This document shows, in pieces, positions 37,831 through 50,280 of a stretch of DNA of 64,000 nucleotides. The stretch's first letter is position 1; each line of letters begins with the position of its first letter. This stretch comes from Stercorarius parasiticus (taxonomy: Eukaryota; Chordata; Aves; Charadriiformes; Stercorariidae). The translations under genes were made by a program, and so were the position numbers. The notes beneath the pieces are model-generated. The model was not told where the DNA came from. It was given only the letters and a program-made list of their open reading frames with translations, and searched no databases. Location of the stretch: assembly GCA_013396915.1 (NCBI GenBank), contig VWZL01003420.1:661832-725831 (forward strand). The letters are read 5' to 3'.

Positions 37831-38423
37831 GAAAAAAACCCTAGTCTAGATGAATACTAGATATGTATAAGAAAAAAGCATCTTGTGGGCATTGTACAAG
37901 ATACAGTTTAAGATATAATCATAGAAAAGATGCTCTGTAGTTCCTGTGCTACCGAAGTTCAATGTTCTAGTAGGAGATGAACGTCAAAGTCCATTATATT
38001 ATCTCAGCACTTTAAGAAGGGTGATTAATAAAAACAAGGAAGCTTGTTAAAAGGGATTTTTTTCATAACCACCTTATCAGAGTCTTTGAATAAACACAAA
38101 TCACCTACAAAAAAGACAAACCCAAACTCAGGCCTAAAAATCAAAAATATAATAGCCTTTATGATTAAGCATTGGATTAAAGGAGCTGCCTCAAATTGAA
38201 AAATCCAAGTTGACTCCAAACGATCTAAATAGACAAGAAGGTATATTCTGGTAGCCAAATGCAAGAGTATAAGAGGGCATGCTAAAATGATCTTGAGAAA
38301 CAACAAGCGAATGGCATGAAAACTATTTAAAGCCTTTTCAAATGTATCAGAAGCAGGAAGCCCATCAGAGTTGGACAGGTAAACAAGGTACAGAATGGAT
38401 GCTCAGAGGAGTAAGGCCATAGC

Positions 38424-38614
38424 AAAAAAAGAAAAAAGGAAAAAGAAAAAAGAAAAAAGAAAAAAAGAAACAAGAAACAAGTAAAGAAAAAAGAAAGAGG
38501 AAAGAAGGAAAAAGAAAAAGAAAAAGAAAAAGAAAAAGAAAAAGAAAAAGAAAAAGAAAAAGAAAAAGAAAAAGAAAAAGAAAAAGAAAAAGAAAAAGAA
38601 AAAGAAAAGAAAAG
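38424..38614. repeat. (GAAAAA)n microsatellite
   Basis: An A-rich tract with irregular units from 38,424 becomes a nearly perfect hexamer array from about 38,507 to 38,610. On the minus strand it yields Leu-Phe or poly-Phe open frames, which are artefacts. Left of it the ancient CR1 reads '...aaggccatagc'; to its right CR1 resumes at 'gattccttgtgtcaggattc'. In the family these two points are only a few codons apart and joined by an A-rich stretch, which is the likely seed of the array. Confidence 0.97.
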
Positions 38615-38619
38615 CCAAA

Positions 38620-39460
38620 AGGATTCCTTGTGTCAGGATTCAACACAGAGAGGCTTAAGGAAGTTTGCACAATAAAGTTTTTATTTACAGGGGTGAGAGT
38701 CAGGGGTTGTGTCAAATTGAACTGTCAGTGGAGAGGTTTTAGAGCAAATCAATAAAGTGAGCAGCAACACATTGCCAGGAGCAGGTAACAATCACTCAAG
38801 GGATCTAAGGGAATTCAAATATAAAATTGCTGAACTTTTCACAGTAGTGTGTAACCTATCGCTTACATTGGCCCGTGTTCCAGAGTAATGGAAGGTGGCA
38901 AATGTGGCCTCAATTTTTAAAATAATCTCCGGAGGGGAGCCAGGAAACCAGAGAATTGTAAATTTGACTTCCTGCTGAGGCAGACTGATGGAAGTTATAA
39001 TAATGAGCAGAATTAGTAGACGTGAATATATACAACTTAGTGAAGACAGTGAACAGGGTTCATAAATAAAGAAATCATGCCTCACAAATCCTGTATAGTT
39101 TTTTGAAAGGATCATTGAGCTTGTAGACAAGGGCAACTTGAGCAAAAAAAATTACCTTTGGATTCCTAAACTTTTCTATAATATCCCTTCCTAAACAATC
39201 TTACAGAAGCCTAACGTCAGGGGGAGATTGCTGTGCATTAGTAACTGCTCAAAGGAGACGGAGCAGCAGGCAGGAATAAACGGTCACTGTTCTTCCTGGA
39301 GCAGTTACTCGGGGAATCCCAGGGGGATCTGGCTGGGAATGGCTGCAAATCACCTGGAAAAGCTGAAGAACAGTGAGAGTGCTGGTGTTTTGGAAGTAGT
39401 CAGGACAATCGAAACCAAAGCAACTGGAGAATTTCAAAAGTTTGCATCATGCTGAAGAGG
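38620..39460 (+). pseudogene. CR1 ORF2 reverse transcriptase relic, FADD motif lost
   Basis: Reverse-transcriptase coding remnant. The clearest piece is the open frame at 39,228-39,455. Its QQAGINGHCSSWSSYSG matches the family's '-RVLINGQFS-W---TSG' stretch, and NPRGIWLG stands where the family has VPQGSVLG (motif B). LEKLKNSES follows for 'LEKGVNSEV'. The family's next motif, FADD with the two catalytic aspartates (motif C), should come within ~10 codons, but the sequence jumps from 'gtgctggtgttttgg' straight to the post-motif block 'gaagtagtcaggacaat'. The catalytic site therefore appears deleted, near 39,385-39,400. Confidence 0.75.
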
Positions 39461-40266
39461 TGATAAAATGGAAGATAAAATTCATCCTTCATAAATACGA
39501 AGCAATACACTGTGGGAACACAGTCGTAAGCGCACTTAGGCAATGATCGGATCCAAATTTAGCTGGTTTTGTTTTGGAGATGAGCAAGAACTTAGGACAG
39601 TCCTCAAAAGACATCTGCTTGACAACCTTTCATTGCCAAAAGGTGAACAGCATTAGGGATGGACTAAGAGAAAACAGCATGATGCTAATGATGTTGCCAC
39701 AGCTTAGAGACAGGGTTGGCTTCTGTCTCCGCAGGATGCAGAAGAATCAGAAAACTTAAGAAAGAAAGGTAAGAAAAATAAGCAGAGGTTTCTATGCAAA
39801 ACAGCTTCATATATGAAGACTGCTACCACCGGAGAAAGAAGGTCCAAACAGGACACACCTACGATGTATAAAAATCCTGAATGATACGGAGAAGAGGAGA
39901 AGGGAAGAATTCCGTTTTTCCCAATACAAGAAGTAGGATCATCCAGCAGAAAGCCTAAACAGCACATCCAAAACAAACAAAAAGAAATGCTTTTCCACAT
40001 AGGACACAAAATTATGAAGTTCTATAGGTTGTCATGGAGATTTAGCATCTAAACAGGTTTAAAATAAAAGCCGGTGGCTACATGGAGTGAGATCTGTGGC
40101 TGTTAAACAGCAACTCTGCTCACAAGTCCCTAATCTCTGATTTTCAGAAACTGGGAAAATACAACAATGTAAGGATTATACTCGGGCTGTTTCTCCTGAA
40201 CTTTCCCTGCATCTGCTGTGGCCAGATGGGGTAGATGGACTTTTGTTCTGACTCAGCGTGCCATCT

Positions 40267-43200
40267 TTAAATTTTGTGTGTGCTCTTGTTCACTTTAGCA
40301 ATTAGTTATTTGGCGGTGCTGAGGCAAGAAGGAGATGGCCTGACAGTTGTGCTGATGCTCAGGTGCACGGAAAAGCTCAGAGGAAAAGAGCAAGCTTCTC
40401 CCATACTTCCAAATGGCTCAAAATAGCTGATAAGTCTCCAAGACTGAAGTCTGTCATGTTAAAAGGGAATAATCCCTCAACCCAGAGAAGTGCAGAGGTA
40501 GCAGGTTTGAGTAGAAAACAAGTGTGTGCTGTAGTTAGTTGGAAGAAGGAAAATTAATAAAGCAAGCCCTAGCTGTTACTGATGATGCTCTCATGGCATT
40601 AAAGGATAAGTGCCAGGGTCATTCACCAGGCACTTTGGGATTCCCCTATGCCATATCTAATGTATGGATTAGCACTTTCCCTTTCAAACACTGAAGCTTC
40701 ACAGACTCAGAAATCCCTAAAATAGGAACAGGGGAAAGGCACGACGAGCTAGCTCTAGTACATGTTAAAAATTTTAGTCTGTAAAATGGTCACAGTCGTT
40801 GTTAATTACACAAAATCGCGGGTTATAACCTAAAAAGAGCTTGTTTGAAGAAGGCAAGTTGCAGCTTTGTTTCGCACAACAGATGCTGACTTTGTCGGGA
40901 GCTGCTCTGCTGGCTGACGGCTCTCCAACTCGTGGGAACTGCTGCTCTCTGGTGCCCGTCTTCCAAACAAAAACTGGGACCATTTCCCTTTCATCCTCCT
41001 CGCCCTGCTTTTGGTGTTGCTACTGAACCACCTCATCAAGAGAAGGATCAAGATGTAGTAACTCATGTTCAGATGCATGTCCTTTCTAATTAAGTGTTGG
41101 CAAATAGTATGCACTTGAATTGCAAAATGGGCCTGTGTAATAAGCAAATGAGGTTGAGTCAAGTTGCACAGCACGGTGTCTTCTACACATGTGACATGAA
41201 CAGTAAAGAAAATTCTAACTTTGGTGGTGGGGGTAGCTTAATTTAAACATTTTCAATAGAAAACATCTGGACTCCTCATTTCAAAGCTATTTTCATTTTG
41301 AAATTGATGGAGGCATCCTGAAAATGGGGTTAAAAAACCTGAAAATGAAACAAAGCACTCCTTTTTGGAGCTGGCTGGTTGAATCATTCTGTCTGAAAGA
41401 GACTGTTTGCTTTAAAAGGTGTGTAAATCTTATGTTGGGTCCCTACAGTCACAACGGCCTTTGATGCATTTTTCAAGTGGCGGCTTTATTCCTGTTTTGA
41501 TTTTATATTACAGAAATTACATAGCTGAAATAATGAATGACTTGGTAATATATCTTTCAGTATTTATTGCTTATTTTCATCACAGATCTGCCATTTTTAT
41601 TCCCTCTGCAAGCCAGTACATCTTCCTTGATGTTAGAGGCTGGTGAACTAAATAAATATAAAGCAGAAACTGTCTGCAGCGAAATTTCTATTAGAAGTTC
41701 TCCCTTTTCCATGTTAAACAATTATGTCCTATAAACCGCATAAAGGAAATAACAAAGTCAGCCAGTAAATCAGAGGCAGTAAGTAGAAAAAGGGACTGTT
41801 GGTGGTGTCTTTAACTGCTGAAAATGGATGTATGCATGAAGTAGCAATACTTTACGAAGTCATAGTTATTTTTGACTTTATTGAAATGCCTGCTGCTCAT
41901 TACAGAGATTGAAGAGGTTGATGCTATGAAGTATAGCAGCTACGTTTAATGAAAGTTGCAGCACTCCTGCTTTCCGAGCTACTGCAATTATGTTTTACAC
42001 AAACTGTAGAAGCATTAGGTTCACCTTTAACCGACCATCAAAACATCCCATGTTGTTATTCACGGCGATTTCGACATTCATTGCTTGTAATAACTGTACG
42101 GAGTTTTTGGTAATACTTCTACTTCCTACTTGTGCTGTTTATGTTAAAAATGCTTGCGTTATAAATGTTACATGCACTAATTTCAGGTACAGAAAAATTA
42201 AGATCAAAGGCTTAGAGTCAAACCAAGCACCTAACCAGATACTTATCCTTTTACTGTAAGAACAGCTCCACTGGCCTTAAAGCACTTTGCTTACATGCTT
42301 AACATAAGCCCATGTTAAGCGCTTTGCTGGATTTGAAAGTGAAATAGCTTAAAACCGCTATTTAGAGACCCATGTAAAATAACTGTCAGATAGGAACCTT
42401 CTTTCTGTGAATATCATTCCTCATTTTTAACCGTATTTTAATTTTAGAAAAAAGCTATTAATGAAAAGCTTTTCTATAGGACAGAATACCTATATTTACT
42501 GTCTTTTTTCCTACTATTGAACATGTGGTCTGGGTTATCCCAAACTACCACATCCCACTCTGAATTCAGTGCTTTTGCTGGGATAACTCGGATGGATACG
42601 CAAGGTAGAAGCATGCTGAAGGCTCAGTCCCTCAGGAATAGATATGCAAGGCTCAAATGGTTTAGGTGTCTTTGGGTAAACAAAGTATTCACTGACTTAA
42701 AATGATAGTCTTCACTTCATTACTCATTCACTTAAAATTATTAAAATTGTAGATAGGATTATATATTCAATGGGAACCACGTAAGTAGAACGAGCAAACA
42801 AGGGGAAGGATCTGTGTTCATGAAAGAGGCTTTGGATTTAAAGACATTTTTGAGAAAAAGGTTGTCCATTTGCATAAAACCCTCTTCTTTAGAAGAACCT
42901 TGAAACCAAGCTTTTACAAGTGTGACTTCCAAAGGGACAATTTTGATGCAATTTCTAATCAGATTGCATTTGAGTCAAAAGCTACTATCAATCAAACGAG
43001 ACGTTTGTCCATATAAAATAGTCAGAAATATACACTATTAGAAGAAGGTTTCCACAGCAAAACTCATTCGCTCAGAGCCTGTTCTAAAGTGAATATGCCT
43101 CATGGCCACGTAGCACAAAAAGAAGAGAGAGGTGGCAAAAAAAAGAACCCAGAGGTGGCAAAAAAGACAACTGCACTGAAATGCTTAAATGTTTATAAGC

Positions 43201-46200
43201 TGCTAGAGGTTATTTTTCCTGTTAAAAGTCTGCAAATTAGTAGTGACCAGATCACACCTACCTACCATTCAACGAGACAGGTAGGCAGTTAAGAGGAAGA
43301 GTGCAGCAAGAGGTGCTTGTGCTGGCAAAATCTATGCATACTTCCAAAAATTCAAAAATACGCTTGTCATGTGGGTACTTACCAATTGTAAAATGTTAGC
43401 ACAGAAGTATCCTGTTTTATGTTGGGTTTGTTTCTTTTTTGAATATACAGTCTCTTCATATAAATGCTACTTCTCCATACCGTCCTTATATAGTCATTTT
43501 TATTGTCTCTTGGCATCATGTGTTCTGAGATACCTAACTCCACAAAGTTTATTATTATCCCATAATTTGTCACTTACAAATGTAGGCTACATTTTAGCTG
43601 CCAACAGCACAGGAATCGTCTACAGTTATAGGTTCCAGCTGAATACTTCCAAGGCATTTATGTGTTGTGGTTGCAATAGAATTATTCTTCAGATCACCCC
43701 ACAAAATTAGGAAACTATGAGGTCATTTCCAAGAAACAACTGCCATATAATTCAATAAGTGATGTGGGGTGGGGTGGGAAGCTGCTGTTTCTTGTTTATT
43801 GTGTATTTCTTAAATGAGCACAAGGTAAACATTGGTGGAATAGGTAAAGAGCACAACCTGGAACTAGCCCTGAAGTACAAGACAGAGATATGGAGAGAGT
43901 GCCCATTAGGAAGGAGAAATTAGAGTTAGATCAACGGAAATTGAAGTTTGAAAGGATGCTGAGAGAAACAGAAGTGCAAACTCGTCACTAAGGTTCACTG
44001 GTGGTATCAAGGTGTTGGTGCTGCCCTATTGATGAAGAAGCTATTGTACTAGATACATAACTTCCAACCCTTGTTTTGGGTTCATGGACTCATATAAATC
44101 CTTTCATGCCTATCTCCATCTTCAGATTTACAGCTTGGGGATTTATAAAGAGGAGAGGGCCATTCATACCTTGACTCGTTCTTTCCTACACCATATCTGG
44201 CTCCAAGATCTGGAGACGTGCTGTGACATGATGAATGACGCTTGGCTTCATTTTGTTTTCCTCTTTTCCTGCTTGCAATCTTTCCTCATGTGCTGTGGGA
44301 TTGCAGAAGCAATGAAAACAGCCTACGTGGAGATGAAAGAGGTATTTGTTCCCATGGCATCTTGGAGGATCTGACCTGGGTGTAGATACATGGGAAAGGT
44401 AAGAAGCAAGAGGAGGAAAGAGATTGGGGGAGATTAAGGGCTGAGATGATACCCTAAAACATGCTTCAGGAGGTGAGGAGTGTTGGCTAATGTTGACTTC
44501 CGTGTCTCCTCCTGGACACTCGTTTGAGTAACCCCTTTACGCATTTTTCATTGCAGCTGCGGACACCTGTGTTAGTACCACGGCAGCACAGTGGGCTGCT
44601 GTCCTCCTGACTGCTGACAGAGGGAAAGAAACGCTGCGGCCTGTTAAGCAGATGGCTGCACAAAACACCGGCCAATGCCTTATCTATGCTGGAATGCCAC
44701 GGAGGCACCGTCAAAGGATCCATCTCCAGGTCTGCTCCCTCCGAGGTTGGTGGGACAAGTCTGGGAAAAAATAGAACTTTGCCAACGCTGAATGGCCTTG
44801 AAAATCCTTTTGTTTCTGATCAAACCCAACTGAAACTGGTGGCATAAAAGATTCCCAGCAAACATCTCTGGCAATTGGACTGAGGCTTTTTTGACTGTTC
44901 TCTATCATACCCTGCTACTCCAAGAATGAGACAGGGTCTGCCTGGAGTAAAATGGACTGCTGTTTGCATCAAGCCAGCAGGAATGTAACCACCAACATAT
45001 TGAAAAGGTTTCATATGTGAAATGCTCGGCTTTGAGGAGCAAGGCCTGAAGTCCTTATATAGTCTAAGATGGTTCTGGATTTGGACAAAGCTCAGAAACT
45101 TGCTTTCTGTCTATACAAATAAGCCCCTGGAAGTCCAGTTAATATTTTCCTAAAACAGAGCTTCTTACAGTTTAAAATTAATAGTCAGTAGTAAGTCATT
45201 ATGATTTTACGTAATAAACCAGCTATAAGGGTTTGCAGCCAGTTCTTAAACTTCCAGGAACTGTGTTGTGGGATATAATGTTTCTATAGAGATCTTTTGT
45301 TGTGCCACAAAATAGGTCTACAAAAGTACAGCAGGGTGCCCCCTCTTCTACAATCCTTCTTGCATCTCTCTGCCATACAGTACAGTGGTGCTTCATGCAA
45401 CAAGCGCACATCTTCCCATAATTGTATTTTCTAAAGATGTCTTTGTGCCTTCCAAAAAGATGGAGAGTAGAGATAGAAAAATAAGTTGAAATCTTCGTTT
45501 TTTAAAGGAGTAAAATCTGACCTCTGCAATCGCTGCTTTTGTTTCCCTATACCGATACTTTTATTCTACCCTTTTACTCCTGCGTATACAGCTTCACTGT
45601 ATTTTTTGATCATATTCGAGTTAGAAGAAAATCTGAGATTTAGAAATGAGAGGTTTTTGGAAAATATTAATGGAATACCATTCACCCAGATTTAAAATAA
45701 ATAGCAATAGCAATCTACTATAACATGTTGAAATGGAAACAGATTTTAAAATGCTTTTTTACATAGACAATTTTTTGTTCAAAGCTCAGGGAACTGGAAG
45801 AGTCTCATGAGCAAAGTTAATTCCTTTAAAAAGTAAAGAAAATTGGAAGGAAAATCATGTATGGAGCAGGATTATTGATATATGACAAATTCGTAATGAG
45901 CTATTTCTTAAAGCTGCTAGAACCAATAAGAGAAGCCATGAGAATGTTCTTTCAAATGAATAAATTTCTTTATTCAAATTATTTCAATGGATTTCTGTAG
46001 GCTTTATGCATACTATTCTGTGTTAAAAGAAATTGTAAAAATCAGTTTGCTGGAGAGAATTGTTTACAGAAACAGTGCAATTTCCATCAAAACTGCAAAA
46101 CACTTTTCAAAATCATTTTAAATGTATAAACATGAACTCTTGCATTGGAAATCTGGCTCAAAGAATTAAGAGAATTGTGACCAAGACCACACTTTCATTA

Positions 46201-47675
46201 CAATTTTTTTGTCTAGATGCAATTAACCAAAACGGTGAACTTTTTTAATCAATTACTTAAAAGACCCTTATCATTTTCTACAGATCAAGAATTTTTCTGC
46301 AAATTATAATAAAAAGAAAAAAATAGATTCCAGAACTTCCAGAACAATGCCAGAACAAATTAAAGATTTAGAATCCACCCAAACAGTATTAGTTTTAAAT
46401 TATTTTTTCCAACAGTGCTGGAGAATATTGTTTCTGTAAAAAAACAAAAAGAGAGTTTCCGAACACCAGAACTGCTGAATAAAAGGAGCTGATCTTGCAA
46501 CATGTTTGTTGAGAAACCATTAACGTGCTTCCCTGTTAAAGAGCAGCTGGCACATCACAGAAGACTTATGAACATTTGGATTTTAATTAATCCCTTGAGG
46601 TTCTCCATTGACCTCAGGACAGTTACACAAGGATGAGATTTGTCTTCTTGTTAGAAACAATTCTGTTTATAAATATGTCTTTAATTTTGGTAGGAGCTGG
46701 GTGGATTCTTCACTCTTTCTTAGTAGAGCATTATGAGTACAAAGCTGAGTTATTTGTTCTTTGTTCAGCTGCTGCTTAATTAGACTTCTCAGTTCTAACC
46801 GAGCTTGTTATGGAGCTCACCTGTTGCTGGGCTTGTGTTATAAACCCAGCTTTCATCACAGTCCTGCATGCTCTGGTTTATTTGCATCTATGGCATGCTT
46901 TCTATGGTTTTCTAGATAAAAGAGCCCAAACTTGTGGTTTTCAAGACTTGGGTTAACCCAAAGGAGAAGGGCATGGTAGTAAATGACTTATTTTTTTTCA
47001 GCTGTGACTTCTGAGTTCACATGAGCTGAGGACTCCATGCAAAGTTAACTGGGAACAAACCAGCACAGATTAAGATTGCAGCAAACCCTCCCATTAAAAC
47101 CACCCATCTTTGCCTTGGCTGTAAATTTTCCCATGTGTCAACCTAATCTTTGATCGCATTCACAGCAAGTAGCTGTGATGTTACAAAGAGACTTCTCAGT
47201 TACTTGAGGAACGAGTAACAAGAGCTGTTGAACTTGTATAGTTACGTAAATCCCTATTTCTATGTCAGGAATCTTGTTAATGTATCAATAAGGAAAGGTG
47301 GGGAGAGGAAGGCACGTGGGAGAAGAGCCACACACATGCCAGCATTACACCTTCTCCTTCAGGGGAGAGTGAGTCAGAAATTTTTGCCTTCCACACATCC
47401 TTGCTTTGAAGTGGTTCATTTTGGCTTGATTTGACTGTGCAGGAGACATCACAAACCAGCGTTTGTGCTGATACTGTCAGCCCTCCAGTGGGTAATGAAT
47501 CTGGTGTAGACAGCCACCACAGCACTGCCCAAAACGTGTTCAAAAACATCAATCACGGGGATTACACAATGTATTTCATAGCTATTTACATGCCGAAATC
47601 TCAGCAGCTGGGTTAATCTTGTAGAAGCAAGTACAATTAGATGGTATTTTATATGTATTATATACAGGGCTCTGC
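40267..47675. other. AT-rich unique non-coding sequence, no gene seen
   Basis: No exon, RNA gene or recognised transposon. A 15-bp word agaggtggcaaaaaa occurs at 43,128 and 43,151, a small duplication. Open frames are short (up to 114 codons) and have no domain. Confidence 0.6.
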
Positions 47676-47775
47676 GCCAAGCTCCGCTCTCATAAACAGC
47701 AGCGTAAATCCAGAGCAACACCCTCAACTTCAGTGGAGATTACATCAAAGCTGAGCCAGGATTCATATTCTAGGT
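47676..47775. repeat. Old palindromic interspersed repeat (amniote type), copy 2
   Basis: Contains gcgtaaatccagagcaacac, then 'cttcagtggagattaca', then 'gctgagccaggattc'. This matches the common amniote repeat that mirrors 'gtgtaaatccagagtaactc' around 'ccattgacttcagtgg'. It is better preserved than the copy near 11.85 kb. I think it is an old non-autonomous DNA element; I cannot name the library entry. Confidence 0.5.
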
Positions 47776-49740
47776 TGCTTCCCACTGCCTACACACAGCC
47801 TACTACATTCCCTAAACTGAACCCTGGCTGCCTCATTTCTGACACCTTAAAGGAACAGTTACCAAACTTGTACATATATATGTACATTTATATATATGTA
47901 TGTAGTGTGAATTGTTAGCAATGCTGGAAATAGTAACCTAACACCAAGAATTTACTAGTACGTATTTTACAATGAGTGCGCGTGTTCTTGTGCATGCACC
48001 TCATACAGATAGTACTTTTTACAGATGCGTATGTGAGCTCTGAAGAAAAGGAAGAGAAAGGGAACTTCAGCAAAACCGCAGAGGGGGAGGTGGCAGGGTG
48101 ATTTCAGGGTTATTCTTCCAAACTTACAGCAGTGACAGGCAACACTCAGGAGGACTACATTGGGGAAAAAAAAAATCAAGTGTTATATAGTGTGTTTTGG
48201 ACCTTTGACATGACTTTCGATTCAGTTTTCCCATTTCCTAGTGTAATCCTTTAATGAGGATATCCTGTGGCTTGGGTAGGACAGTCACACAGCAAGAGCT
48301 TACATGACCCTATTTTTGGTTGAATTTCCTACAGTTATCTGGCTGTTTGCATGATTACAGAGCCTGGAGATCTGTCTGTCTTTCTCCTTGTCCTCCTTGA
48401 TGACTTTTGGGCAGTTGCAGCCATATCAGAGAGATGTAGAATTCTTAAATATATTAAATTCCTACAGGTTTCATGATCTTTTGTGACTGGATGGAGGAGA
48501 AAGACCTAAAATAGTGCTCTTAGTGTGCGCTCTAAGCACTATTACTAGACATTAAGGGAAGCCACCCAGGAGAAGGGAAGTTTAAATATTCCAGCCATAG
48601 GAAATGCTTCAGTCAGAGCTTGCACCGTATGAGGCGAAGAATGTCATTAGTCACTGAGGCACAAGTAACCAGAGCTCATCGGGTCTTCTGCTCAGGGAAC
48701 TGCTTCTTAAAACAATGAGAAATATGATGCCTCCACACCAAAATATAATAAGGCATAGAAGGTTAAAATCTGAAAGCAGTTTTAAGTCATTACTTTAGTT
48801 TTCTAATTAATCTCTAGTAATTTTCTAATTGGCTGTGTCTGTTTGACAGTTTCTTTAAAAATCTATTGTAAAATGGTGTCATTAATTTGTTTCTGTGTGT
48901 TGAATTCTTTCTTCACAGTCTTTAAAAGCAAATTTTGGTGCATTTTAGCATCTTGCATAGGAAACTCTGGTGAGCTCAGAAACATTTGTTGCAGTTGGGT
49001 TTTAATCCAGCAGCCTTGTAGATAAAACTTTGACTTAAATAAAACTTCATATCCCAATCCTCCTTAGCAGATATAACAGTCACTGGACTCACATCTCTGG
49101 ATGGGACATCCCCTGGGAACTCTGCCATTCCCTGTGGAAGTTCCCTGTGCCCATCGCATCCTCCATCATGGCTCAGCATCCACCGAAGATGAAAAGATCA
49201 GGCCAGTTCTCAAGGTTTCTTGAGAACAGATATCCCAGAGCTTGAACCTGCAGCTGTCTGGGCAGTGGCTGGGAAATACAAGTGTGTAGTTTTCTGCCTC
49301 CTTGCAACTGTTAACTGTGAAGTTTAAAGCTGACATATTAGGCACTGAAGACAAACATATCATGTGCATTTAATTTAGTATTCAACTAAATAAAATTGGA
49401 GTTCCTGTAGCTCATCCTCAGATGGAAAAAAAACCACACCAAAAACTTCGGTTTTTCAAATGCCAACAAGCCTCGCAGAGAATTTGTATCCAAGTGTCAC
49501 AGATGGCAAGCACCATGCTGCAAAGTATACAAAAGCTTGAATTCATCCGTTGGATCCTTGATGAGGGTGTACTGTGCTCATACTTGGAAAAGAAATGTTC
49601 AATTAACTTCCAGGAAGTCAAACTTTCTAAACTATAAAACTATAGATACAAGCTTAATGCTTGCAGTCAATACTGATATGCTTTCTTGGCTGCTGAAAGA
49701 GACCCTTTCACTTTGTTAAGCAGCACCTCCAGAGCCCTCC
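47776..49740. other. Non-coding sequence with a TATG/TA tract
   Basis: An alternating AT/TG tract with short palindromes is at 47,871-47,905. A run of 10 A is at about 48,165-48,175. No gene or transposon recognised. Confidence 0.55.
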
Positions 49741-50280
49741 CCTTTCCCACAGGATGCGCCGTGCTCCCATCCGCAATCACTGCAATCGCAGAGGCGTACT
49801 TTTCTGTAAGGCCTTTCATGGCACATCACGCTGCTCTACAGCCGTGCTTTCTGCCCGTGCCGAAATCCTGTGGAGAAAGGGGGAAAGGAGGTTCCCTTTG
49901 AAAACAAACAAAAAAAACCCAAGCAAGCGAATAAAATGTCTATTGACACCTTGCTGTGCCAGCGCTGCTTGTGTTTGCTCTCCCGGGCAGCCCGCTGGCA
50001 GCACCACAGCGGAGTCGGCTAGATCATCCATGCAGTGAGCTGAACCGGTGGCTTTCCTAACCACCTTTCCCTGCGGTGGCACGGAGCCAAAGCCGGCTGC
50101 CTTATCGGTTGGACCGTGCCCTTCACACCCACGGAGTGGGATGCCAAGAGCATCGCTTTCCAGAAGATGTTGCGTGGGAGCTCCCCCCGCTGTCCTCGGC
50201 CAGACAGTGGGCTCCGGGGGCTGCCGGTGATCTTGCCTGCGCCCCACCTGTGAGAAACGCTCCTTATCCAATAACAACAG
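49741..50280. promoter_or_regulatory. CpG-rich patch, candidate regulatory region
   Basis: By hand count about 30 CpG dinucleotides in 540 bases, with the densest and most G+C-rich part at 49,981-50,260. Flanking kilobases have few CpGs. Open frames on both strands (up to 153 codons, 49,816-50,277 minus) show no domain and are probably a by-product of the composition. In bird genomes such patches often mark promoters or other unmethylated regulatory DNA, but no exon or core promoter motif is seen next to it. Regulatory function is inference. Confidence 0.35.

Larger units (their letters stand above)
37375..40266 (+). mobile_element. Ancient CR1 LINE (amniote type), endonuclease to 3' end, ~2.9 kb
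   Basis: The longest element here. Collinear decayed blocks run from the ORF2 endonuclease ('gggtctaaatgaagatattg' at about 37,417; 'tatctgtctatgctggtgga'), through the linker ('atcagaagcaggaagcccat' at 38,347; 'aggccatagc'), to the reverse transcriptase ('gttttagagcaaatcaataa' at 38,736; 'aagggaattcaaatataaaa' at 38,807; 'agagtaatggaaggtggcaa' at 38,882). It ends at 'ggtagatggacttttgttct', about 40,230-40,250, which is the family's 3' signature. It is distinct from and much older than the avian copies at 33.8 and 62.7 kb. The (GAAAAA)n tract at 38,424-38,614 sits inside it. All frames are broken. Confidence 0.88.

Noticed and set aside
38365..38715. Leu-Phe or poly-Phe open frames resembling a membrane protein
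   Set aside because: They are translations of the (GAAAAA)n microsatellite and flanking CR1 sequence.
38630..38790. Possible solo LTR ('tgtgtcaggattcaacaca', followed by an aataaa)
   Set aside because: The sequence aligns in order with the CR1 linker between endonuclease and reverse transcriptase, so it is LINE sequence, not an LTR.
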